Assembly (NCBI GenBank): GCA_017453605.1
Contig: JAFTEP010000149.1
Coordinates: 1-55,615 of the forward strand
Direction: 5' to 3'
Length of the DNA stretch: 55,615 bases
Origin: Clostridia bacterium
GTDB lineage: Bacteria > Bacillota > Clostridia > Oscillospirales > SIG627
In this document: positions 34,047-43,381 of the stretch, piece by piece
Layout of the letters: each line of letters opens with the position of its first letter
How positions within the stretch are numbered: position 1 is the first letter of the stretch
Translations under genes and position numbers: made by a program
The notes under the pieces: model-generated
The model's database searches: none
Told to the model about the DNA's origin: nothing
What the model saw: the letters and a program-made list of their open reading frames with translations, nothing else

Positions 34047-34254
34047 ATGGGGATAATCGGCCACGTACACCACAACTAATCAGAGACACTCTTTAAGATT
34101 CTCCCAAAATGATGTGCTTACCTTTTATCAATTCAATCAAAGATTAAAAATTGAACCGATCAAGAGTATTACGATTTGTTAGTTGTAAGATGCAATAATG
34201 CAATAAACCGTTATAACAAGTTTACCTTTTTATGTGACAGATACCTTAGAATTT

Positions 34255-34285
34255 TTTCCTTCGCTCCGCTCAGGATGACAAGGGG
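34255..34285. repeat. Common clostridial intergenic repeat segment
   Basis: On the minus strand this reads GTCATCCTGAGCGGAGCGAA, a sequence recognised as an often repeated intergenic element in bacterial genomes (its translation gives CHPERSEG in one frame). It is at the 3' flank of the helicase gene. Nothing else is seen in the 34.09-34.36 kb gap. Confidence 0.45.
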
Positions 34286-34363
34286 GGATGACCCGTTTTC
34301 GCAGACGCTCGGGCGGCGGCGAAAATCTGACGCTTCGAAAATGCGGCAATCCCGCATTCCGAT

Positions 34364-36643
34364 TCACCCTTCCCTGAACGCCTTTATCCTCGCGGCGATC
34401 TCGTCCGGTTTGAGGCAGAGGACGGGCTCCTCCCAGTGCGGGGGATAGAGACCCGAGAAGGCGCCGTCGGCGTATCTGTCGCCGAGGAGCAGGGCGAAGC
34501 CTCTGTCGCTCTCTCTTCTTATCACCCTTCCTACCGCCTGCAGGACGCGGTTGAAGCCCGGGAGCAGATAGCTGAACGCTTTTCCGTCGAGCCCGGAATG
34601 GGAGAAATAGAATCCAGCCGCCTCCCGTTCCTCGGCTGGGGGAGGCATACCGGTGCCGACCGCGACCGCTCCGTCGAGAGAGGCGTTTTCGAGCTCGATC
34701 CCCTCCGCGAAGAGCCCTCCGAGCACGCACAGGGCGACGGTGCTCCCGCCTCCGTTTTCGAGATCGGCGATGAATTTTGCCCTCTCGGAATGATTCATCG
34801 AGCTTCGCTGGACGAGAAAGCGGCTTTTGGGGAGTTTCAGTCTGAGAAGCCTTTCGGCGGATCTTAAATACTCGAACGAGGGAAAGAAAACTATGTATCT
34901 GCCGTTTTGAGCGCATGCGGCGGCGACGAGCGAGGCGAGCCTTGCGAGCGACGCGCCGCGGTGAGACACGGAGGTGTTGAGCGGAGAGGCGATCAGGAGA
35001 AGATTCGACGGCTCGAACGGCGAGGGATAGCTGACGAAGCGGTCGGCGGCTGTGTTCCCGAGGACCTTCGAGAAATACTCCTCGGGCTGCAGCGTCGCCG
35101 AGAAGAAGACCGCCGTCCCGAACGAGTCGGCGTATTCCCTTATATGCTCCGACGGGTCCGCGAGGATCAGCGAAACGCCGCCGTCGTCCGAGACCGAGCG
35201 GACGTAGCCGCGCGAAAAATCCGCGTCCGCGGCGCAGAATGCGCGAAGCGCCATGTATATATCGAGCTGTGCGTCGTCGAAATCGCCGCGCTTTTTTATA
35301 AGCTTCATCAGCTTTTTTGAAAGCTTCGCCGCGTCGCGGTCGGGGGAAAGCGAAAGTCTGTCCGCGCCCGAATCGAGAGCGCGCTCGTTTGAAATGAAGT
35401 GCTCCTCGATTTTTTTCACGGCGTCCGCCTCTTCGTCCGTCAGCGGTGTGAACGCCTGTTCTGTAAGCCTGTTCAGCTTGGGATCAAGCCGCGCGGAGAA
35501 GAGATCTCTCACCCTGTCGGGCAGATCGTGAGCCTCGTCGGTGAGGACGACGGATCTCGAATCGGCAAGCGACGTCAAAGCCGCCTTGCGGTCGAAAACG
35601 AAGTTGTAGTCGCAGATAATGACGTCTGCAAAAGAGGCGGCGTAAAGGGCGAGCTCGTACGGGCAGACCGCGTGCTTCGCGGCGACCGAAACGATCCGCT
35701 CGCGCGTCAGAGAGCCGGGGGTGCCGGCGAGTTCCATCGCCGCTCCGAAAAGCCTCTCGCTCATGTTCTCCCAGAGACGGCAGGCGCCGCCTATACAGCG
35801 GGGCGTTCCCGCGGCGCAGGCGCTCTGCCGGGAAAACATCACCGCCGCCCGGTGGATCCCATCCCCGGAAAGCCTGTCGCAGGCCTGGGCGATCTGCCTC
35901 TGCACAGAGCCCTTCGGCGTCAGAAAGAACACGCGCGAGCATCTTCCCGCTTCGAGCGCGCGGAGAGAGGGATACAAAAACGAGAGAGTCTTGCCTATCC
36001 CTGTCGGCGCGCAGGCGAGAAGGTTGGTCCGGGTCTTTATCGCCTCGAAGCAGTCCTCCATGAGCTGTCTCTGCCCGTCTCTCAGGGATCCGAACGGGAA
36101 TTTGACCCTGCCGGAGGCGGGATAGATCCTCCCGAAAAGCCTCACGGCTTTATCGAGCGCGGCTTCGAGCGCGGCGTCAAGCTCCGACGCCGGGACGTTT
36201 TTGGTGAAAAATCTCATCCTGCCGCAGGACGGGTCGTAAACGATCTTTCTCAGGGTAACGCCGGGCAGATTGCGCTCTCTGCAGAGCAGAGCGGCGAACA
36301 TCTTCGCCTCGAAAAACGGCGTGGGATCAAAAATTCCCGGCTCCTCGAAATCGCCGGGGCAGAGAGAATCCACGGTGAAGCCGCCGTCCTTTTCAAAATA
36401 CCCGGCGCAGGAAAAACCGATCTCGAAAACGAACCTTTCCGTCTCTTTCACGAGGCTCAGCGGCTCTCTTGAATAGTCCACGCCCGCCTTTTTCGCAGCG
36501 CTGATGAGGCGCGCGAGAGCTTTCGAGATGTCCGGCGCGCTCTTTGAGATCCCTCCGTCCTTCACAACGGCAAAAAGACTCACAAAGCGTTCGCCCGTGA
36601 GTCCGATCTTTCGTTTTGACGCCGTATCGAAGGTTTTTTCCAT
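34364..36643 (-). CDS. DinG-like ATP-dependent helicase (XPD/DEAD_2 type)
   Basis: A 759-residue superfamily 2 helicase with an iron-sulfur cluster. Walker A is CAPTGIGKTLSF (about residue 220), the DEAH-box is VLTDEAHDLPD, and the late motif VI is AVGRVIRRESDRGFALLLGDRY. Between motifs I and II cysteines in SACAAGTPRCIGGACRLW and HAVCPYEL form the expected 4Fe-4S site. Related proteins unwind damaged or D-loop DNA. The ATG at 36643 overlaps the stop of the small upstream gene and follows GGGGAG. An extended upstream frame exists but is a shadow of the small gene. Confidence 0.88.
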   Translation of the reverse strand: MEKTFDTASKRKIGLTGERFVSLFAVVKDGGISKSAPDISKALARLISAAKKAGVDYSREPLSLVKETERFVFEIGFSCAGYFEKDGGFTVDSLCPGDFEEPGIFDPTPFFEAKMFAALLCRERNLPGVTLRKIVYDPSCGRMRFFTKNVPASELDAALEAALDKAVRLFGRIYPASGRVKFPFGSLRDGQRQLMEDCFEAIKTRTNLLACAPTGIGKTLSFLYPSLRALEAGRCSRVFFLTPKGSVQRQIAQACDRLSGDGIHRAAVMFSRQSACAAGTPRCIGGACRLWENMSERLFGAAMELAGTPGSLTRERIVSVAAKHAVCPYELALYAASFADVIICDYNFVFDRKAALTSLADSRSVVLTDEAHDLPDRVRDLFSARLDPKLNRLTEQAFTPLTDEEADAVKKIEEHFISNERALDSGADRLSLSPDRDAAKLSKKLMKLIKKRGDFDDAQLDIYMALRAFCAADADFSRGYVRSVSDDGGVSLILADPSEHIREYADSFGTAVFFSATLQPEEYFSKVLGNTAADRFVSYPSPFEPSNLLLIASPLNTSVSHRGASLARLASLVAAACAQNGRYIVFFPSFEYLRSAERLLRLKLPKSRFLVQRSSMNHSERAKFIADLENGGGSTVALCVLGGLFAEGIELENASLDGAVAVGTGMPPPAEEREAAGFYFSHSGLDGKAFSYLLPGFNRVLQAVGRVIRRESDRGFALLLGDRYADGAFSGLYPPHWEEPVLCLKPDEIAARIKAFREG

Positions 36644-36915
36644 CAGTCCAGTTCTCCCCGGATCAGCTTTTTCGCCGACAGCAGGAGGTTGTCCTCGAGG
36701 CAGAGAGAGCGGTCGTAAGGCACCTTTTTCTCCTGCGGTTCGAGCTTTCCCCTCGCGGTATAGAGCCCTCTGTTCACGCAGAGCATCGCCTCGCCGTCCC
36801 CGATGCTCGAGAACGACAGCGTGCTTTTCGGGTCCATAGCGCACCAAAGGGTCTGATCCGGCACTCCGCTGACGTCGAGAGAAAGCGTTTTTTCTCCGCA
36901 GAACAGCTTTGTCAC
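36643..36915 (-). CDS. Small protein encoded before the DinG-like helicase
   Basis: A 90-residue protein of unknown function. It is mainly beta-like with a Cys-containing start (TKLFCGEKTLSLDVSG), the segment DPKSTLSFSSIGDGEAML and a basic end (LLLSAKKLIRGELD). It begins with GTG behind GAGG and its stop overlaps the helicase start by one base, so the two are translated together. The tight link suggests a partner or cofactor of the helicase; this is inference only. Confidence 0.65.
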   Translation of the reverse strand: MTKLFCGEKTLSLDVSGVPDQTLWCAMDPKSTLSFSSIGDGEAMLCVNRGLYTARGKLEPQEKKVPYDRSLCLEDNLLLSAKKLIRGELD

Positions 36916-36990
36916 ATATCATCACCTCTTCGGTGCTTATTATGCTTCGGTTTTTGAAAAATGATACTTTTTTGTCCGTTTATCCGTCCG

Positions 36991-37566
36991 TCAGCCCAGG
37001 ATCAGCGCCGCCAGCTCGTCCCGTCCTTCGCCGCTCAGAGCGGAAAAGGCGATCACCGGCACGTCGTCCGGGATCAGCTCGTCGTTTTTCAGTTCCTCAA
37101 GACGCGCTTTTCGCGCCGTCACAGAGAGCTTGTCGGCTTTTGTCGCCGCGACGATGAACGGAGTCTTCGTTTCGTAGAGCCAGTCGAGCATATCGGCGTC
37201 GTCGCGGGTTATGCCGACCTTGAGGTCTACAAGCTGAACGACGAGCCTGAGAGATGGATTGTCCGTAAAATAGCTCTCGACGAGCTTCGACCAGCGCTTT
37301 TTTTCGGCGTCGGAACGCTTCGCGAAGCCGTATCCCGGCAGATCGACAAGATACATCTCGCCGTCAACGGAGTAGTAGTTGACGGTGACGGTCTTTCCGG
37401 GCTGTGAAGAGGTGCGCGCGAGGGCTTTTCTTCTCAGCAGGCGGTTTATGAGCGAGCTTTTGCCGACGTTGCTCCTGCCGGAAAAAGCCGCCTGCGGGAT
37501 CCCGCTCTTTATAAGCTGCGACGGCAGACCCGCGCATACCGCCAGCGACGCGTTGTTGAGATTCAC
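36991..37566 (-). CDS. engB: Ribosome biogenesis GTPase EngB (YihA/YsxC)
   Basis: A 191-residue essential GTPase of large-subunit assembly. G1 is FSGRSNVGKSSLINRLL, the switch region is TSSQPGKTVTVNYY, G3 is LVDLPGYGFAKR and G4 is VAATKADK, all intact. The start is GTG with a strong GGAGGG site. Elsewhere engB is often next to lon or clpX; here lon is encoded divergently 0.3 kb away, consistent with that conserved neighbourhood. Confidence 0.95.
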   Translation of the reverse strand: MNLNNASLAVCAGLPSQLIKSGIPQAAFSGRSNVGKSSLINRLLRRKALARTSSQPGKTVTVNYYSVDGEMYLVDLPGYGFAKRSDAEKKRWSKLVESYFTDNPSLRLVVQLVDLKVGITRDDADMLDWLYETKTPFIVAATKADKLSVTARKARLEELKNDELIPDDVPVIAFSALSGEGRDELAALILG

Positions 37567-37648
37567 TTTTTCTCCCTCCGAACCTGAAAAATCCGCCGGT
37601 ATCGTCGGCGGCCGCGAATGCGGGGCGCTTCATAAATGCAGCGATCAC

Positions 37649-37691
37649 GCACTCCGAACTATCATCAACTCCGCACTCCGAACTCCGAACC
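37649..37691. repeat. Short degenerate repeats in the engB-lon gap
   Basis: The decamer ACTCCGAACT and near copies occur three to four times in about 40 bp, resembling a frequent clostridial intergenic repeat. The rest of the 313 bp gap is AT-rich and holds a TACAAT (about 37813) that may be the lon -10, but no good -35 and no CtsR or CIRCE operator was found. Confidence 0.5.
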
Positions 37692-37879
37692 ATCCTGTTT
37701 TTTCTTTCTTTTCTTACTAAATGCCATTATAAAGCACTGTCGGGACAAAATCAATGAATTTTTTGTGAAAATGTTTTTTCAGGTGGTGATTTTTTTTGAA
37801 AAGTGTGGTACAATAACAAACTACAATAAAGCGCAAGCCAAAAAACTCAGCACACCGCAAGGCATACCACGGAGGAACC

Positions 37880-40249
37880 ATGTCCCGTTACATAGAAAAG
37901 ATCGAAAAGCTCTCCCTGCCTCTGATCGCCACGCGCACCGTCGCGGCGTTCCCGCAGATCCCCGTCAGCTTCGAGCTGACGCGCCCGTCGAACCTCGCCG
38001 CCCTCGAAGCCGCGAAGAAGAACGGAGGGCTCGTGTTCGCCGTGCCCCAGCGCGATCCGTCCGAAGAGGACCCGATCAAGGCGGGGCTCTACAACGTCGG
38101 CACCGTCGCGAAGATAAAGCAGTCTCTCGTGCTCCCCGACAGACAGTGCAGGGTCATCCTCGACTGTCTCTACAGAGCGGAGCTCGCCGACGCGCGCCGT
38201 TCTCCCGACGGCGTCATCACCGCCGAAGTCTTCAAGAAGGAGATCGACTTCGACGACACGACTCTCAGAGCGGAGGCTCTGAGGCGCCGCTGCCTGAAAA
38301 GCCTCGGCGACTACTGCGCCAACTCTCCCAAGCTCTCCAAGGACGTGCTCGCCGCGGTCGGATCCATGACCGACAGCGGCTTGATGGCTGACTACATAGC
38401 CGCGAATTTCCTCGTCAGGCTCGACGACAAGGCCTTGATCCTCTCGGTCTTCGATCCCGTGAGGAGACTCAGACAGCTCCTCGCGATCCTCGAGAGGGAA
38501 AACGAGATCCTCGAGCTGGAAAACAGCATCTCCGCGAAAGTCAAGGAGGGGCTCGACCGTCACCAGAGGGAATACTACCTCCAGGAGCAGCTGAAGGTGA
38601 TCCAGAACGAGCTCGGCGGCGACTCAAAGGACGATCTCTACAGCGACGTGAACGAACTCAACGACAAGATCGACGCCAGCGCCGCCCCGGAATACGTCCG
38701 CGAAAAGCTCTACGATCAGACAAAAAAGCTCGCCCGGATGCCCTTCGGTTCTTCCGAGGCGTCGCTTGTGAGAAGCTACGTCGAGGAGTGTCTCGAGATC
38801 CCGTGGGGCGTCGTCTCGCCCGATTCTCAGGATATAGAGAAAGCGAGGCGCATCCTCGACAGGGATCACCAGGGACTTGAAAAGGTCAAGGAAAGGATCC
38901 TCGAATACCTTGCGGCGAAGCTTCTGGCGAAGAGCGGCAGAGGGCAGATCATCTGCCTCGTCGGCGCGCCCGGCGTCGGCAAGACCTCGGTCGGAGCCTC
39001 CATCGCGAGGGCGATGGGCAGAAAGTACGTCAGGGTCTCTCTCGGCGGCGTCCGCGACGAGGCCGACATAAGAGGACACCGCAAGACCTATATCGGCGCG
39101 ATGCCCGGCAGGATAATCAACGCGCTCAAGCAGGCGGGGACGATGAATCCCGTCATCGCTCTCGACGAGATAGACAAGCTCTCCCGGAGCGTTCAGGGCG
39201 ATCCCGGCTCGGCGCTTCTGGAGGTGCTCGACTCCGAGCAGAACCACGCTTTCAGGGATCACTTCATCGAGATCCCGGTCGACCTTTCCGGCGCGGTGTT
39301 CATCGCGACCGCCAACACCACAGAGACGATCCCGCCCGCGCTTCTGGACAGGCTCGAGGTCATCAACATCCCGAGCTACACTCCCGCGGAGAAGCTGGCG
39401 ATCTGCAAGAAGCACCTCATCCCCAAGCAGATGAAGCTGAACGGGCTCGAGAGGGGCATGCTGAAGATCAGCGACAAGGCGATATTGAAGCTCATCGACG
39501 AATACACCCGCGAGCAGGGCGTCAGAACTCTCGACAGAGCGGTCGCCAAACTCTGCCGCAAGGCGGCGATCGCGGTCGTCAAGGACAAAAAGGACGGGCT
39601 GACCGTCAGCGCCGGAGACCTCGAGAAGCTGATGGGCAAAAGGACCGTCAAGCGCGAGAGGGCGTCGAAAAAGGCGGAGGTCGGCGTCGTGAACGGGCTC
39701 GCCTGGACGATGTCCGGCGGCGAACTTCTGAAAGCGGAGGTTTTGAGTATGCCCGGCACCGGCAAGCTGGAACTCACCGGCTCTCTCGGCGACGTGATGA
39801 AGGAGTCCGCGCGCGCCGCGCTCAGCCTGATAAGGAGCCGCGGAGAGCAGCTCGGGATCAGGGACAGAGAGTTCTACAAGAATCTCGATATACACATCCA
39901 CTTCCCGGAGGGCGCCGTCCCGAAGGACGGTCCGAGCGCCGGAGTCACCGTGGTCACAGCTCTCGTTTCCGAGCTGAGCGGAGTCCCCGTCAAGGGCGAC
40001 GTCGCGATGACCGGGGAGATCACTCTCAGAGGAAAGGTGCTTCCCATCGGAGGTCTGAGGGAAAAGACCGCCGCCGCGCTGGAAGCCGGGATGAAGACGG
40101 TCATTATCCCCGAGGAGAACCGCGACGATCTCGACGAGGTCGACGAGAGCGTGAAGAAAGGGCTCGATTTCGTTTTCGCGAGAGATATTTCGACTGTCCT
40201 CGACACCGCGCTCGTCGAAAGACCGGAAGCCGACGGGGCCGGAAACTAA
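37880..40249 (+). CDS. lon: ATP-dependent protease Lon (LonA)
   Basis: A 789-residue serine-lysine protease that degrades damaged and regulatory proteins. It has an N-terminal substrate domain (SLPLIATRTVAAFPQIPVSF), a coiled-coil linker, the Walker A GAPGVGKTSV (about 363), Walker B VIALDEIDKLS, and the proteolytic Ser in PKDGPSAGVTV (about 685) with Lys in IGGLREKTAAAL (about 728). All catalytic residues are intact and the length is normal. The ATG follows ACGGAGG. The N-terminal domain is slightly variant (AFPQ for the usual VFP), but nothing suggests loss of function. Confidence 0.95.
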   Translation: MSRYIEKIEKLSLPLIATRTVAAFPQIPVSFELTRPSNLAALEAAKKNGGLVFAVPQRDPSEEDPIKAGLYNVGTVAKIKQSLVLPDRQCRVILDCLYRAELADARRSPDGVITAEVFKKEIDFDDTTLRAEALRRRCLKSLGDYCANSPKLSKDVLAAVGSMTDSGLMADYIAANFLVRLDDKALILSVFDPVRRLRQLLAILERENEILELENSISAKVKEGLDRHQREYYLQEQLKVIQNELGGDSKDDLYSDVNELNDKIDASAAPEYVREKLYDQTKKLARMPFGSSEASLVRSYVEECLEIPWGVVSPDSQDIEKARRILDRDHQGLEKVKERILEYLAAKLLAKSGRGQIICLVGAPGVGKTSVGASIARAMGRKYVRVSLGGVRDEADIRGHRKTYIGAMPGRIINALKQAGTMNPVIALDEIDKLSRSVQGDPGSALLEVLDSEQNHAFRDHFIEIPVDLSGAVFIATANTTETIPPALLDRLEVINIPSYTPAEKLAICKKHLIPKQMKLNGLERGMLKISDKAILKLIDEYTREQGVRTLDRAVAKLCRKAAIAVVKDKKDGLTVSAGDLEKLMGKRTVKRERASKKAEVGVVNGLAWTMSGGELLKAEVLSMPGTGKLELTGSLGDVMKESARAALSLIRSRGEQLGIRDREFYKNLDIHIHFPEGAVPKDGPSAGVTVVTALVSELSGVPVKGDVAMTGEITLRGKVLPIGGLREKTAAALEAGMKTVIIPEENRDDLDEVDESVKKGLDFVFARDISTVLDTALVERPEADGAGN

Positions 40250-40261
40250 TTTAGTCCGCGC

Positions 40262-40288
40262 CGGGGGCGGGGCTCCTCCCCGCCCCCG
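40262..40288 (+). terminator. GC hairpin after lon
   Basis: GGGGGCGGGG and CCCCGCCCCC form a strong stem around CTCCT, but no T-run follows, so it may stabilise the end or terminate weakly. Confidence 0.5.
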
Positions 40289-40335
40289 TGAGCATATTAT
40301 TATAACGACGGAGGTGGAGTTTTTTTATTTTTTGA

Positions 40336-40475
40336 CGTCAGCGCCGGGTCCCACGCAGGATGACGAGGCGGGAGGAGGATCGAACCATTCGGCGGGTGCC
40401 TCCCCGGACCCGAAGGGGTCCGCAGCAAAGGATCAAAACGGCAGGCGACTGCCCCACAAAGTCCTTTGCGCCCTT
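40336..40475 (+). ncRNA. glmS ribozyme-riboswitch
   Basis: The leader of glmS contains the conserved blocks of this self-cleaving RNA: AGCGCC at the cleavage site (cut expected between A40340 and G40341), GACGAGGCGGGAGG, ATCGAACCATTCGGCGGGTG then CCTCCC, a P3-type hairpin GGACCCGAAGGGGTCC, and AAAACGGCAGGCGACTGCC. Glucosamine-6-phosphate is the cofactor of cleavage, which destabilises the mRNA and lowers GlmS. Two further hairpins (40483-40506 and 40506-40523) lie between the ribozyme core and the start codon. Confidence 0.92.
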
Positions 40476-40482
40476 TTATCAA

Positions 40483-40523
40483 GCGGTCTGCCGATCGACA
40501 GACCGCCGGGCAGTTATGCCCGG
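40483..40523 (+). other. Double hairpin between glmS ribozyme and start codon
   Basis: GCGGTCTG/CAGACCGC (8-base loop) is followed at once by CCGGGCA/TGCCCGG with a GTTA loop. They are not in the minimal ribozyme core, and may insulate the ribosome-binding site (GGAG, about 11 nt before ATG) or protect the cleaved 5' end. Confidence 0.5.
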
Positions 40524-40543
40524 TATATGGAGAATATAACAAA

Positions 40544-42364
40544 ATGTGTGGAATAGTAGGATACGTCGGGGACAGACAGGCGCAGGAAGTGCTGATCGAA
40601 GGGCTTTCGAGGCTCGAATACCGCGGTTACGATTCCGCCGGAGTCTGCATAGCGGACGCGGGCGGCAGGATGAGGATCAAAAAGAGCAAGGGCAGGCTGG
40701 CTGTCGTCGCCGATATGCTCAAAGCCTCCCCCATCCCGGGAAACACCGGCATCGGTCACACGCGCTGGGCGACACACGGCGAGCCCTCGGATGAGAACTC
40801 TCACCCCCACAAGAGCCGCCGCGTCGCGATAGTTCACAACGGCATCATCGAAAACCACCGCGCCCTCAGAGAAAAGCTCGTCAAGAAGGGCTACGGCTTT
40901 CTGTCTCAGACCGACACGGAGGTCGCCGCGCACTTGATAGACTATTACTATTCGGGCGATCCGCTCGAAGCGCTGACAAAGGCGGCGAACGCCCTCGAGG
41001 GCTCGTTCGCGCTCGCCGTGATGTTCGATTCCAAGCCCGGGGAGATATACGCCGTGCGCTCGCAGAGCCCTCTGGTCATCGGTCTCGGCGAGGGCGAGAA
41101 CTTCATCGCCTCGGACATCCCCGCGGTGCTGAAATACACGCGCGAATACCTCCTGCCCGCGTCGGGGCAGATCGCGAAAGTCACAAAAGACTCGGTCGAG
41201 GTCTTCGGCTTCGACGGCGAGAGCGCCGAGGCGCAGAAGATCCACGTCGACTGGGACACGGAGGCGGCGGAAAAGGGCGGCTTCGATCACTTCATGCTCA
41301 AGGAGATCAGCGAGGAGCCGAGGGCTCTTGGCGACACTCTCGGACCGCGCGTCACGGGCGGAAAGGTGCGTCACGAGATATTCAAGCTCACCGACCGCGA
41401 GATCAGGGGCCTGAGAAAGATCCATATAGTCGCCTGCGGGACCGCGATGCACGCCGGGATGATCGGCAAAAAGCTGATAGAAGCCTGGTCGAGAGTGCCG
41501 ACCGACGTCGATATCGCCTCGGAATACAGATACAGGAACCCGATCCTTTCCGCGGACGATCTTGTGATCCTGATAAGCCAGTCGGGAGAGACCGCGGACA
41601 CTCTCGCCGCGCTGAGGCTCGCCAAGAGCAGGGGCGCCTACACGCTGGCGGTCGTGAACGTTGTCGGCTCTTCGATCGCGCGCGAGGCGGACGACGTCTT
41701 ATACACCTACGCCGGGCCGGAGATCGCGGTCGCGAGCACGAAGGCGTATTCGGTCCAGCTTCTGGCGATGGTCATGGTCGCATTACGGATCGCGGACGCC
41801 AAAAAGACACTGCCGCCCGAGGAGATAGCAGGCACGATAAACTCGCTTCAGACCCTGCCGGAGCTGGTGAGAGAGCAGACTCAGCGCTCGGGGGAGATAA
41901 AAGAGATCGCCAAGGGGCTCGAAAAAACGCGCAATATGTTCTATATCGGCAGAGGCATGGACTACGCGCTCGCGCTCGAGGGCGCGCTGAAAATAAAGGA
42001 AATCTCGTATATCCACTCAGAGGCGTACGCCGCGGGAGAACTCAAGCACGGAACGATCTCCCTGATCGAACAGGGCAGTCCGGTCGTCGCGATCGCGACG
42101 GTCTCAGACATCCTCGACAAGACAGCCGCCAATATCCGCGAGGTCGCCAGCCGCGGCGCGAAGGTGACGCTGATCTGCCGCGAAAAGGACGTGGGACGCT
42201 TCGATCCCTGCGACTCAGTCATCACTCTTCCCGACGTGCCGGACCTTCTCATCCCGATCGTCGCGATCACGCCTCTGCAGCTTCTGGCGTATCACGCCGC
42301 GGTCCTTCGCGGCTGCGACGTCGACAAGCCGAGAAACCTCGCGAAGAGCGTCACGGTGGAATAA
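40544..42364 (+). CDS. glmS: Glutamine-fructose-6-phosphate aminotransferase
   Basis: This 606-residue enzyme makes glucosamine-6-phosphate, the first step to UDP-GlcNAc and the cell wall. The start MCGIVGYVGDRQAQEVL exposes the amidotransferase Cys (Cys2 after Met loss), with RWATHGEPS and LEGSFALAVMF in the glutaminase half. Two SIS domains follow (ILISQSGETADT and ALALEGALKIKEISYIHSE). Length and motifs are normal. A longer frame upstream would place Cys inside and run through the ribozyme, so the ATG at 40544 is preferred. Confidence 0.97.
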   Translation: MCGIVGYVGDRQAQEVLIEGLSRLEYRGYDSAGVCIADAGGRMRIKKSKGRLAVVADMLKASPIPGNTGIGHTRWATHGEPSDENSHPHKSRRVAIVHNGIIENHRALREKLVKKGYGFLSQTDTEVAAHLIDYYYSGDPLEALTKAANALEGSFALAVMFDSKPGEIYAVRSQSPLVIGLGEGENFIASDIPAVLKYTREYLLPASGQIAKVTKDSVEVFGFDGESAEAQKIHVDWDTEAAEKGGFDHFMLKEISEEPRALGDTLGPRVTGGKVRHEIFKLTDREIRGLRKIHIVACGTAMHAGMIGKKLIEAWSRVPTDVDIASEYRYRNPILSADDLVILISQSGETADTLAALRLAKSRGAYTLAVVNVVGSSIAREADDVLYTYAGPEIAVASTKAYSVQLLAMVMVALRIADAKKTLPPEEIAGTINSLQTLPELVREQTQRSGEIKEIAKGLEKTRNMFYIGRGMDYALALEGALKIKEISYIHSEAYAAGELKHGTISLIEQGSPVVAIATVSDILDKTAANIREVASRGAKVTLICREKDVGRFDPCDSVITLPDVPDLLIPIVAITPLQLLAYHAAVLRGCDVDKPRNLAKSVTVE

Positions 42365-42387
42365 AGCCATAAATCTGTTTTTGCGTC

Positions 42388-42423
42388 AATCGGCGCGGCG
42401 TCTTATTACGCCGCGCCGATTTT
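42388..42423 (+). terminator. Rho-independent terminator after glmS
   Basis: A 13 bp near-perfect stem (AATCGGCGCGGCG with CGCCGCGCCGATT) and an 8-base loop, then a T-rich tail. It lies between convergent glmS and the AraC gene and can serve both. Confidence 0.8.
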
Positions 42424-42447
42424 GCGACCATTATTTTTGACGATTTT

Positions 42448-43332
42448 TCAGGCGAGGCCTCTGTTCCTGTCCTCGCCGGGCGTGACGCCCTTGAGGCGGC
42501 GGTAGACCGCGCAGAAATAGGCGAGATTGTTGAAGCCGCAGTCGGCGCAGACGCGCGTTATCGGCATATCCCCGGACAGAAGCATCATCTGCGCCCGATT
42601 GATCCTGATCTGATTCAGGTACTCCTTGAAGGTCTTGCCGGTTATCCTGCGGAAGCTCCTTGAAAAATAGCTGTCGCTCAGAAAGACCCGCGAGGCGCAG
42701 TCGGAAAGGGTCAGGTTCTGAGAGTATTCGGCGTTTATGATGACTGTCGCGTCGTAGATGCGCCTCAGAAGGTTTTTGCTGTCGCGTTCCGCGGCGCCGG
42801 GAGCGCCGACGCTCCGCAGGATCTCAAGCGCGATCCTTCCCACGCAGAGCTTGACCGCCATATCCGCGCCGTATCCGCCGATACGGGATTCCCTGAACAG
42901 TTCGTCGAAAACAGCGGAGATCTTTTCGCTCTCCCCGGCGTCCCAGACGGTCTTGTTTTCTTTTCCTGTCAGCGAAAGGCTCAACAGATACGCGGATACT
43001 CTGTTTGAAGAGGCGAGCTGCATCAGAAAGTCCGGCTTGAATTTCAATACGAGATAGACGCCGCTCTCCCCTATGGCGTCGGTCCTGTGGATCGCGTTCG
43101 AGCGGATCAGCACGGTCTCGCCGGGTGATAGCTCATATTTTTTCTCATCCACCCAGACCTCGAATCGCCCTTCCTTTATATGGAGGATCTCCACCGCCGG
43201 ATGTATGTGCGGGGCGGGTCCGCGCTTCGAGCGGTCGAACTTCTGCACGAAGTATTCGATCAGGCTGCTCTTTATCGCGACGTTTTCCTCTTCGACGTAG
43301 TATTCCTTTGACGTTCTCTCGTCGGCGTCCAT
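42448..43332 (-). CDS. AraC family transcriptional regulator with cupin sensor domain
   Basis: A 294-residue regulator. The N-terminal cupin (HIHPAVEILHIKEGRFEVWV, then VLIRSNAIHRTDA) senses a small molecule, and the C-terminal double helix-turn-helix carries LTLSDCASRVFLSDSYFSRSF, FKEYLNQIRINRA and ADCGFNNLAYFCAVYRRLKG. Such proteins usually activate adjacent carbohydrate genes. It is divergent from two Gfo/Idh/MocA dehydrogenase genes, with a perfect inverted repeat in the shared region. The start at 43332 follows GGGGAGGG; an in-frame start further upstream is less likely. The effector is unknown. Confidence 0.88.
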   Translation of the reverse strand: MDADERTSKEYYVEEENVAIKSSLIEYFVQKFDRSKRGPAPHIHPAVEILHIKEGRFEVWVDEKKYELSPGETVLIRSNAIHRTDAIGESGVYLVLKFKPDFLMQLASSNRVSAYLLSLSLTGKENKTVWDAGESEKISAVFDELFRESRIGGYGADMAVKLCVGRIALEILRSVGAPGAAERDSKNLLRRIYDATVIINAEYSQNLTLSDCASRVFLSDSYFSRSFRRITGKTFKEYLNQIRINRAQMMLLSGDMPITRVCADCGFNNLAYFCAVYRRLKGVTPGEDRNRGLA

Positions 43333-43381
43333 TTTTACCCTCCCCGGACAAAATGACAAATTTTTTATAATAACGGGCAGA

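Noticed and set aside
37364..37693. Frame covering the engB 5' region and the short repeats
   Set aside because: It translates a common intergenic repeat and the out-of-frame engB start; no domain.
38624..39901. A 425-codon minus-strand frame within lon
   Set aside because: Shadow of the Lon ATPase and protease domains, which are complete on the plus strand.
40314..40556. An 80-codon plus-strand frame across the glmS leader
   Set aside because: It runs through the ribozyme, whose conserved blocks explain the sequence better.
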